From NCBI GenBank assembly GCA_034696485.1, contig JAQIWT010000946.1, forward strand, positions 1 through 13,524: a stretch of 13,524 nt of DNA. The letters are read 5' to 3'. The notes below the pieces were generated by a model. That model made no database searches. It saw only the letters and a list, made by a program, of their open reading frames with translations, and was not told where the DNA came from. How positions within the stretch are numbered: position 1 is the stretch's first letter; each line of letters opens with the position of its first letter. Shown in pieces: positions 1 through 8,916 of this stretch. This DNA is from Isohypsibius dastychi. Its lineage: Eukaryota; Tardigrada; Eutardigrada; Parachela; Isohypsibiidae. The translations under genes and the position numbers were made by a program.

Positions 1-3000
1 TGCGGACGATTCAGATACGCCGAGAACCCGGAAGTGAAGTAAAAGTTTGGAGGGTAGAGTTCTGCTTTGCTCAACACAAAGAACCGGATGAGTGCGCGTT
101 TCAGCGGGATGTGTTCTTTGAGGACTTTATCGAAGAACAGGAAGGTCTGCCATAAATATGAAACAGGGCGGTCGTGATATCGAAGTGCTTTTCCGCAAGT
201 GTCGAGAACAAGCTCGATGTACTGGATGGAGCGCCCGTTGTAAGCGCCGTCTAGACAGCGATGAACGAAGATCTCGAATAGAGGAACACAACGGAGAACG
301 ATGTTGGAGAAATATATTGGGGTGCGTGAGTGATTGACGACGGGGATTTGACCCGGACCCATGGAACCGTTGAAGTAGAGGGTTTCGGGGTTGCGGTCGT
401 GATAAGTGGTAATCTACAAAAAACAAACAGACGTGAAACATTATGACTTAAAATTACATCATAAACTGAGAACATTGTCAAAAATCGAGATGCACCGAAA
501 TCAATATCTTCAATACCGTCTTATTTTGTTTTGGTAAGGTTTGCTCGGTAACAGCTATATTCTCATACTATAGTGTTGAAATGGAGTTTCGAGAGTACCG
601 AGATCAGTGGTTACAATGTATTCAGGAGATGAATTCAGGCTGTTTCATGATTTGGATTTCCAATGTATGTCTGGAGAAAAATACTTGTGAATCAGCTACT
701 GTACTGCCGCGACCTGAAGGTTTTTTTGATTGATCGGTCAGTGAGGGTAGACCGGCGGAGCGGTGCTGGTAACACAGTTGTTCAGGGGTAAAATTTCCTG
801 CCCGGGTGATCTATTCTCACCTTCAGGTCGCGGCAGTACAGTACAATATTGACCGTCACATTTTATAGTTCCAGAAGTGGAACCAATCAATAAATTCTGT
901 TTTTTGTTGAATTTCGTCATGAGAGAACAATAGCATGCAACCAATCAAGAAATGACAAGCAAGGCAAATCAGAACCAATGAAGTCAGAACAAACCAACTT
1001 CATCCGATCAGATATCATTCATCCCCAAAAATAACCATCGGGTTTTTTGGAGAAGAAAAGAACAGATAGCTCTCGTCATTCAAGCTCTCATAAAGCTGCA
1101 AGTAAATTAGTAGAAAATTGGCAAAAACATTATGTCGACCGACTAAACTGATAGCAGTTATTTGTAGAGGTATAAATAATAAATTGTGTAATAATATAAA
1201 TTGTGTCCATTGAAAAAATTCCTTATTAAATCTGGCTTTCATTTTTCTTTCCACACATCTATTGATTCGACAAAATTATTCCTAACCAACAAAATGATAT
1301 AATTTAATTATGCGTTGATACTGGAGTGTATTTCTTCGCATTTGCATTTCAGTCACTGATTTTTATATAACGTCTTCGATCTTAAGGTTTTTTCATTTTT
1401 TGCGCACCTTCTCGAAGAGACAGTCGTGATTGCAATAATCCGGTGGAAGCAGCTCGACAGTTTCCGTGATTTTGGCCGCGAATTCCGGTGATTTCAGCAG
1501 CAGACTGGTGATGAATAAGCAAAGCTGATGTTCTTGTTGCGTTTCCGTATTCCTCATGAGCAGGACAAATAAAAGCCGATCGAACACAATCAGTCCATAT
1601 TTCCAAACCATCCAGCCAAGCGACTCCTTCAACCGAGTCCCTTTATCTTGCGGATTATTCGGCAGCTCCAAAATTAACAAATCCACCAGACATCGCAAAC
1701 CTAGATCGAAATAAAAACTGTTGTAATAATCGATTAAAAAAATACTGTATGAAACCGAGCTGGTCCGAAAAACATAAACTCAAAGAAAAGGCAGTCAAAA
1801 AACATTGACAAGTATTACGGAAGAAGTTAGAAAGTGATTTTGATGTTTAACTCTTTTCGACATTTTGAAAATGACATGGGTTTGAAATTATGAACGGGAT
1901 CTAATACTGTAGTAGAAGTTGTGATAACAAAGCATACTAACAATTGAAAAGCAGTTTTGTTCGTATTGTAAATTAAAAAAAAATCGATGAACTAATAAGT
2001 CTCAAAATTCCTGTGTTCTCTACGCGTGTACTGCTACCAGAGTCAAATCCTTGTAGAAAACAGGTTTCAGCGATCGCCTCGGCAGGCAGATTGAACGTCA
2101 ACCAACCGAATCTAAGTTTCCGCAATGATCACATGAAAAATACTATGCGTACGTAACAAATATCGACTTTTTTTCAAGATCGCAGTACATATACTGTGAT
2201 TTTGTTCTTCGTTTGTGGTCCATAAAATCGATAACACTGAAAATTCTGTTAATCGCAAAGCGTTGTTTCAATCAAATCGCCGACGGCTTATTGTTCCCAA
2301 CTCGCTGCATATCAAAAACCTTTCCTCTCTGTTGTTCCATCCTTCTGTTTTTTGAATATTATCGGACATGATTTTGTGAAAACTCGAAATTCCGGAATTC
2401 ATTAAACCCTACCAGCAATAAATTAATTTTAATTTTTAATTAATTCTAAATTTTCAGCAATTAAATTTATATAATAATTAAATTGACAGTTCAAATTATT
2501 CTAGTTGTATATCTACAGAGCCAGCTATTCCTCCGCAAAATGCCGAGTCAAGCCACAACATACCTGCCAGCTGCATTTTATATCCCATTTTATCCAACAA
2601 TCTCGCCACAACCAACGGTGCCCTCAACGGTGCTCCGACATCGCCCTGATCATGGAACTGCTTCCAAATCACACAATAAATAATCGGGAACTGATTGAAC
2701 TGTTGCGAGAACAGGGTATTCTGAATTTCATGTTCCGGCATACTCCTCAACCGATTCGCCCAATGATCCACAATCTGCTTAATCTGCAACTTCCGTTCTT
2801 CCCGTGACGGAAACGGCGCCGAGTACAGCTGCTGAATCGCCGGATGAAAAGTCGACAAAACCAGTGGATTCCAAGTGTGTGGCATGGTTTGCTGGATGGA
2901 ACCGATGAGGTTCGTCAGAAACCGGATGTTGCCGGAATCGAGTCCGCCAATCTGAGAAAGACGGATGGTGGTCAAGATGAGAAGACGGTTGAGTTCTTCC

Positions 3001-6000
3001 GTTTCAGCCGAGACGTGAATTTGGTATTCCTGGAGACGGGGGAACTCGTCTATACTGAACCCATTCATAAGTCGCATGAGGAGCTGTTCGAAGTTGACGA
3101 GGACTTGCGGGTGGGTGAGGTTCTGAGTGAGAGCGCTCATGCAGAGGATCATCATCACCGACCTGTTGAAAAAAACACATATATTCCAAGAATTAATTTA
3201 GTTTTTCTTGATTTAGCCTCAGCTGCAGCCTATCTCAACCGCATGAGAACTACCAAGTGGTAAATTCAATTAATAAAATTTTACACTTCCGGTTCAAGAA
3301 TGACTTCCGGTTAAAGACCACTTCCGGTTGACCGATCTTTAAAATTATCAATTTATCAACGACACACCAACAGGTCTGCTGACAACACCAGACTAACATT
3401 TATTTCCGGCTGAAAACCACTACCGGATACACAGTTTTGGATAGAACAGCCTAGTCTTCAAAACTTCATACTTCATTTCTACAATTATTGCAGAAACACT
3501 GATCGCGGAATCAATGTTAAATATTCAATTGTCAACATTTGGAACTTTCGTGAGACATTTTCTGATACAAAGAAGGAGGGCTTTGCATTCTCGACTCAAA
3601 TCGATCGGTCACAACCATTTTGAAAATCGCCAACCCTTCGACTTGCAGAAAAAGAATTCTGCAACCGGAAAACAATTTCAACATGAGAGAATCACGAAAA
3701 TTATGAACTTTTTTGCTCAAATCCCTCAAAACATGACAAAATCAAGACTTCCGGTGTGCTAACATAGATGCCAACGCAAGAACATAGTATGCTATCTGGA
3801 GCATCACTGACCACTTACTTATTCTGTGCAGGCATATGCGGCACGCGAAACGAGATCATCTCACACAGACTCCCAATAATCCCAGGCATCTGCACCGATT
3901 TCTGCGGCAATCCATGGCAGAAGAACTCAAACAGCACCGCGTCCAGCTCTTCACACAAAAGCAGTCTCGAGCACGTCTCCCAAAATGCGGGCGACAAATA
4001 AGTCCCTGATCCATGGTGTTCTCGTTCACTCTGAAGCGCCGCAGTAAATAACGGTGATACGGCTTTGAAGAGGCCATGTTTGATGTAGCTTGAAGTCACA
4101 TCCAGAGATTCCACCGAAAGTGGTTTGGTCGCTTTGAAAACGTTGCACATTCCTTGGGAGAGCACTTCCGGTTTAGCATGGCTAGCTATGCTTTCTTTCA
4201 TCGGCTCGATGAGACTTTCCGCCATTTTCGGAGTGTACTAAAAAAAGACGGTTTGTTGAACAAAAACAATCCGTATACTTCCGGTTCAGAAAACATGACT
4301 CACATCCATCTTGGTCGCAGTAACGATGTCTCTAGAGGGCATCATGGACACGAAAGCGTTGATCGCGGCTGGATGTTCCAGATGGTGGAAAAGTGGGATC
4401 ATTGCACCCGGAAGTACACTTTTATCGATGGTTCTATGGACATGTTCGCAGAGACTGACTAGACACGATGGCATACTGGTTGGAATGGCGACATGTTCCT
4501 GCATAGCTCTTCGGTAAATGTGAGCCCATAGATATGCAGGGGACAGTCGGATGATAGAGTATTTCGAGGAGAATTCGGGGACCGGAAGTCGATCGGATTT
4601 GGGGAAGAGAATTGGAAACAAGGTGACACAACCTGGATATAACATCCGACATTAAATTGCATTATTATAATGTAAATAGAATGGAAAAAAATAAAAATAA
4701 ATAAAAATGAATAGAAACAAATAATAAAGTAACACTGAAAATAACACGAAATAAATTTAAAATGAAGAAAATATAAGAAATCAAGAATCTATAACATATT
4801 CGTGAAAAGTAGGAGAAGAATCAATGTAAATTATAAGCAAATAAAATAAAAGAAAACAAGTCATAAAATGACATTAAATACAACATAAAATAAATTCGGA
4901 ATGAGAATATATAAGAAAGAATTTACAATATATCCGTAAAAAGTAGGAGAAGAATTCATGTAAATATAAAATAAAACAAGCAATAAATTAACATTAAGTG
5001 CAATATAAAATAAATTTGAAATGAAAATATGCAAGAAATCAAGAATTTATAATACATTCGTGAAAATTAGGAGAAGAATCACTTACAGAGGAAGTCGTTG
5101 ATGTGACATTCTGAGTGTAGTGCGACACATTGATAAAACATCCAAACCAAATAGAATCGTCCAGTTGAGATCTCTTCAGAATTAACTGTCCTCAATTTGA
5201 TTTTCACTTTTTCAACCACAGAAACGAAATTCACGAATCCACACAGAATCGACGAGATGATTTGTGAAGTTAGGATGCCCCAGTTGCAAAACATAGTTTC
5301 TTCATTCTCAGTGGATTCCAGACCGGAAATGATAAGTTCGACCAGTTGGTCTTCGAGTCCGATTGAGATCATCGGTTTGGCTTTGGATAATCCAAGCATC
5401 GTGTTGACCATGTGACGACTGTGTCTTTGCTTGAGCAAGCAACGGAGCAATCCGGATTGTGGAGAAGAATGAATCTGAAACAGAAGGAGAAAATCAGGAA
5501 GGAACGATATGGAAAATAGAAATATAACAGACGTACACTATATACAAATATTGATATAAATAACTGATCATTGAGGTTAGTTTTAAATTAAGGTGAAGAA
5601 CTACCTGTTTCCGAGTGAAGATATTCCTTCAGTGAAATGTTAAGAGATATACCCGCGGCTTTTTATTCAACATTGTACGGAAAAAATATTCCCAAAAAAC
5701 CATTTTTAAAACCGCTGTTGTTCCCGTAATTTTGAATTCTCAATGAAAAAGCCCAGACGAATGAAGTCGAATCGACTGAAATCAGTACGGAACAAAGCAC
5801 GAAACTGTTCAATATCGTACTGAATTAGGAATAACACAAATTATATTTAATTTCTGATTGACTCGAATGAATTTATTTTAAATGAAGTAAACGTAACATT
5901 GGCTCAATTTCTCAACCTAAAAATTGTTAACAAGATAAAATCAGTACCGTAGGTACCATTTCTGATTTAATATGACTGAAATAAAATAAAATAAATGAAA

Positions 6001-8425
6001 TCAGAGTATTTTAACTTTAACTCTCGAAACAAATATGTCTCCAAAAGTCGTGGCACTTTCCGACAAGATATTACAAATTCCAATACAAGAACTGCAAATT
6101 CAAAATCTGGTTTCTCACTTTTCAAGTAATTTCACCCATCTGAAAGTTTTAAAAGATATTTTGACGCATTTTAGTTACTTTTCAAACTGCGAGAAACTTT
6201 CTAAAAACAACTTTTTCAAAATTGCAAATAAAATTGAAAAAGACACGACAGTTAAAATAAAATTAAAACATTATGAACATCTTTGATTCTCACCGCAGCA
6301 AAGTTATGACAAGCTGGATGTGAAAATGTCAGCGTGGAATTATTCAGTCTCCAAGCCGGGCCTGAGACCACAGAATATCCAACAACTGGAAACATGAAAT
6401 CGCGATGTCTAATCTGGATCATTTTTTGGAGTCGTTCATAATCCTCGAAAAAGTTGCGCAGCGGACTAAGAACTGGGATATCGAACCAAGGTCGATCACT
6501 GAATGACTGCGCCAGATGGCTGACAATAACGGCTGTTGGAGCAGATATCAAATTCCGGTCGAATAAACATAAAAGATACGCTTCATATTCCTTGAGCTTT
6601 CGAGGACTTGGTCGTTTTCCGAGATGTCTAGGAACCGAAACTGCCAGCTGACGAAGCACGATCTGAAGATGGAAGATTGAGTTAAAGACAAACAGTCGTA
6701 GTGAAGTGGATCAAAATCGGAGGAGTGAAATGAAGAAAAGTGAGAAAATCCGATACTTATGGTTGAACAAAAAGGCTTTACCATAAATTCTAAACGGAAG
6801 TTGAACTACAAATTCGATTTCTACAAGTCTACAAATTTTTATGGAAAATAAGATGGAAAATAAATCAGCAAATCAAATCCCAATAAATTAGGAAATTAGA
6901 GGTTGGAAGGTGTTCAGCATGCAGACTGTCAGATAATTTTAAACAGCAAACATATCAATTTGGCAAATTTCACAAACAAACGACCGGAAGGAACAAAAAA
7001 AAATCGAATTTTCATTCTGATCTATCCGAGACATGCGAATGTTTTGGAGAACACCATAACAGAAATTCCGAACAGACATTCGACAAACAGTGCGCAAGTC
7101 AAAATATTCAAAAACTGATGGAGTTTCCAATCGTTAAGAACTTGTTGTAAATACGAGACAATGTCCAGTTTCGCAAATTTTCGTGACCTAATGAGTACCA
7201 AATAAATCCTGGTTCCTTCTTGAAAATACTGGAAAATAAACAAACAAATAATTCCAAGAAGCCCAGGAACACAACGACTTATCCAAAAATACTGGTTTAA
7301 AATTTCACTGGAAATTTTCACACTTAAATTTTCACAGCGTGTTCGCAATATATTAACTTACTCCTAATAAGATTAGGTACGGTAGCAAATGCTCTCTTAC
7401 GCTCCAACATACACGTAAACGATGCCATTTCTAGAAAACATTCCGATGTACAGTTTGTAGTTCAAGGCGACTTTCTTAAGCTCCAGGTTTATTATACAAA
7501 CTGGTGGAAGACCACAATGAGTCGCTCCCAGCAGATGCTATATTTCGCCCTTTTAACTAACCAACATTTTAAATGACTCCATGTCACAATTCTTTTACAC
7601 CAAAATTCTATTCAGGCTGCTCGAGAAAATTCCGGCTTCTCAAAAAAAGTACAACTGTACTCTAACTTCGGACATGGCCAGTTCAATTCCGTGAATTCAA
7701 TAGTATCAAATTAGGCAGCTAGTATTATTCAGAATGGCAATTTGTAGCAACATTCGTTTCTTCGTTAAAATTTCTATCGTGGAAAATATTATTTAAAATT
7801 CAAGCAAAATGTCCAAAAATTATGGCCTTTTACCCTTTGAATGCTGCATAGATCTTCCACCGCCAGATACTTCGTCACAGGCTTTGCATACTGAACAAAT
7901 CCAACAACTGGTTTCCCAACAAATTCCTGATCATCATCCAACATGGTCAATATCATCTGCTTCGCAATGCGATGAACTTCCGAGGGATCCATCTTGGAAA
8001 TGGCCGCAACCATTTCCGCGTAGATCTTCTGCGCTATTTTGCGATTATTCAGCGGATTCAAGACATATTTTGTCAAAATTTTCACAATCCGGTCTTGAAC
8101 AGCCAACTCCTAGATTACGACAATATGTGAAGTTTAAAAAGGAAGATTTATCTGTCAGCCATTTTTCACATCTTCCGAACCTGTGTTTTTGCGAATAAAA
8201 CTGGAATCTGGTTCAGCAGATGGACGAGAGGGTCGTTTATTGTGGATTCTTCAGAGCACGTATGTGCGAAGAGCGCGATGAACGATTCATACCTCTGAAA
8301 AATTGGATTCAAGAATAAGTGAAAGTGAAAACCGAGAAAACAAATGAGCAAAAACAACTCACATCCAGTGCGTTGATCATGGATAATACTGATTCCTCCG
8401 ACGATTCATCTTCCATGATTTCCAT
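1..8425 (-). CDS. MED23: Mediator complex subunit 23 (MED23/SUR-2), ten exons, 3' end off the left edge
   Basis: MED23 is a large helical subunit of the Mediator tail. It links activators, including ETS factors such as ELK1, to RNA polymerase II in the nucleus. Coding exons, in transcript order, are 8425-8363, 8294-8181, 8109-7834, 6662-6294, 5474-5087, 4632-4304, 4237-3819, 3162-2564, 1700-1408 and 413-<1. All junctions are GT-AG and keep phase, giving about 1087 residues. Recalled human MED23 (about 1368 aa) aligns colinearly. Landmarks are RHMVNTMLGL (294-303), LEDQLVE (314-320), SAETEELNR (704-712), MVWKY (883-887), PIYFSN (982-987) and YHDRPVSYL (1029-1037). Residues 1-150 are more diverged and rest on weaker alignment. 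The start ATG at 8425 has a good context (CAAAGATGG), but the N-terminus is about 30 residues shorter than human, so an upstream exon is possible. The exon 2 donor (CAG/GTTCGG) is weak. The C-terminal fifth lies outside the window. Confidence 0.93.
414..1407 (-). other. MED23 intron 9 (994 nt)
   Basis: The donor is AAG/GTGCGC after base 1408 and the acceptor TTTTTGTAG before base 413. Besides the MITE-like element at 697-843, I see only AT-rich sequence. A 79-codon minus-strand frame at 1015-1254 has no recognisable domain and is probably chance. Confidence 0.8.
697..843. mobile_element. Short non-autonomous DNA transposon (MITE-like) in MED23 intron 9
   Basis: Two perfect inverted arms of 25 nt, 697-721 and 819-843, enclose 97 bp with no coding potential. 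The arms read TACTGTACTGCCGCG inward from each end. Both outer ends are TA, so the simplest reading is a 143-bp element (699-841) with 23-bp terminal inverted repeats in a duplicated TA target, as for Tc1/mariner-type or other TA-targeting elements. The superfamily cannot be assigned from one copy. It lies in an intron and does not touch either splice site. Confidence 0.8.
1701..2563 (-). other. MED23 intron 8 (863 nt)
   Basis: The donor is GCAG/GTATGT after base 2564 and the acceptor TCGATCTAG before base 1700. The junction joins LAG to LRCLVDLL and matches human MED23 without a gap in the alignment. The intron is AT-rich, with a nearly pure A/T patch around 2405-2485. No gene or repeat family is recognised. 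Confidence 0.8.
3163..3818 (-). other. MED23 intron 7 (656 nt) with a cluster of ACTTCCGG words
   Basis: The donor GTAAGT follows base 3819 (phase 2) and the acceptor TTTCAACAG precedes base 3162. ACTTCCGGTT occurs at 3285, 3303 and 3320, a further ACTTCCGG lies at 3747, and looser forms lie near 3411 and 3420 (TTTCCGGCT, CTACCGGAT). An 82-codon plus-strand frame at 3514-3762 has no recognisable features. Confidence 0.75.
4670..5086. repeat. Diverged AT-rich tandem repeat filling MED23 intron 5
   Basis: About three and a half copies of a unit of roughly 120-139 bp lie head to tail: a partial tail at about 4670-4731, then 4732-4870, 4871-4990 and a partial copy from 4991. The clearest anchor, AGGAGAAGAA, recurs at 4811, 4945 and 5069 (spacings 134 and 124). 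A second anchor, AAATAAATT followed by AATG, opens each copy. The last copy runs directly into the 5' splice site of exon 5: on the coding strand, TGATTCTTCTCC starts at intron base 5, and the same words occur in the inner copies. The rest of the intron is simple A/T-rich sequence. Confidence 0.8.
5475..6293 (-). other. MED23 intron 4 (819 nt)
   Basis: The donor GTGAGA follows base 6294 and the acceptor TCTGTTTCAG precedes base 5474, both phase 0. The intron is AT-rich. Its one notable content is an ATG-started 83-codon frame on the plus strand (6035-6286), rich in Lys, Phe and Asn. I recognise no family in it and would not call it a gene. Confidence 0.75.
6663..7833 (-). other. MED23 intron 3 (1171 nt), longest intron, with an unrecognised membrane-like frame
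   Basis: The donor AGG/GTAAAA follows base 7834 and the acceptor CATCTTCAG precedes base 6662, both phase 0. Splicing straight across (CSIQR to IVLRQL) fits human MED23 with no missing segment, so the sequence between is not needed for MED23. On the same strand, 7348-7022 is an open frame of 108 codons with no ATG near its start. It has two hydrophobic stretches (CVPGLLGIICLFIF and LTCALFVECLFGISVMVF) separated by a basic loop. This could be a remnant or exon of a nested membrane protein gene, or chance. Confidence 0.7.
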
Positions 8426-8916
8426 CTTTGACAAAATATGTACAGCCGGCTCGGAAAACAGGTATAAGAGCAACACCAGCAGATTTAAACACGAAAACGA
8501 AAACAAACGAACTTTGATACGTCTCCGCCAAAAAGTTCAAGCCTCTGCGCCCTATCGAATGACTGAGTAAACAGGCAGAAGTGGATTGAACTATTTGGCG
8601 GAGACGTATTCTGCCAATTTTGCTTGATTGATTGGCGATGATCAGAGTCAGACCCCACTGGACGCCCGCCTGAAAGCACAACTCAAAAACCCAACCATTC
8701 CGATTGTCCATTCCTGGTACGGCGTTCATGGGGGCGGCGAGTTGAGCGCACTTCTAACCCCTCGGAATGTGACCCCTCCGTCCGTCTTTTTCGGATAATT
8801 CGGTTTCTTGTCTTGGAATTTTCACTTCCTTCCTTCTTCAGCTCCAAAAGACATATTGCAGCGCTTTCTTCGAATAAGCTGTTGTTCTATATTGATTGAA
8901 CTGCTTTTCAAATATG
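8426..8916. promoter_or_regulatory. Bidirectional promoter and 5' UTR interval between MED23 and LARP7
   Basis: The start codons of the two divergent genes are 491 bp apart, so both promoters and 5' UTRs must lie here unless remote exons exist. The middle (about 8715-8785) is richer in G+C and CpG than the flanks. It has a GC box, GGGGCGG, at 8731-8737 and a direct repeat ACCCCTC at 8757-8763 and 8772-8778. No convincing TATA box is seen. A T/C-rich tract ending in CAG at 8840-8841 looks like a splice acceptor 75 nt before the LARP7 ATG. It could end a 5' UTR intron or, in a nematode, accept a spliced leader; nothing in the window decides this. Confidence 0.6.
8517..8609. repeat. Inverted repeat, 24-nt arms with one mismatch, upstream of the MED23 start
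   Basis: The left arm is 8517-8540 and the right arm 8586-8609, with a 45-nt spacer. They pair at 23 of 24 positions, and the core ACGTCTCCGCCAAA is perfect. Each outer end contains TA (8518-8519 and 8607-8608), so the unit could be a tiny TIR element on a TA target. Alternatively, if MED23 transcription starts upstream of it, it would form a stable hairpin in the MED23 5' UTR, about 90-185 nt before the start codon. Confidence 0.8.

Noticed and set aside
1015-1254. 79-codon minus-strand frame in MED23 intron 9
   Set aside because: No domain is recognised, and human MED23 aligns across the flanking exons with no missing segment.
2405-2485. Nearly pure A/T stretch as a possible origin or matrix-attachment site
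   Set aside because: It is simple AT-rich intron sequence with no repeated motif to support a function.
2844-3263. 139-codon plus-strand open frame
   Set aside because: It lies antisense to MED23 exon 8, whose protein matches the family closely; the frame is a shadow of that coding sequence.
6035-6286. 83-codon ATG-started plus-strand frame in MED23 intron 4
   Set aside because: It has no recognisable domain, a Lys/Phe/Asn-rich composition as expected of AT-rich DNA, and no splice or promoter support.
8896-8913. Upstream extension of the LARP7 frame before 8914
   Set aside because: The extension begins with TTG, not ATG, and adds no family-like sequence. The ATGs at 8914 and 8917 are the first in frame.
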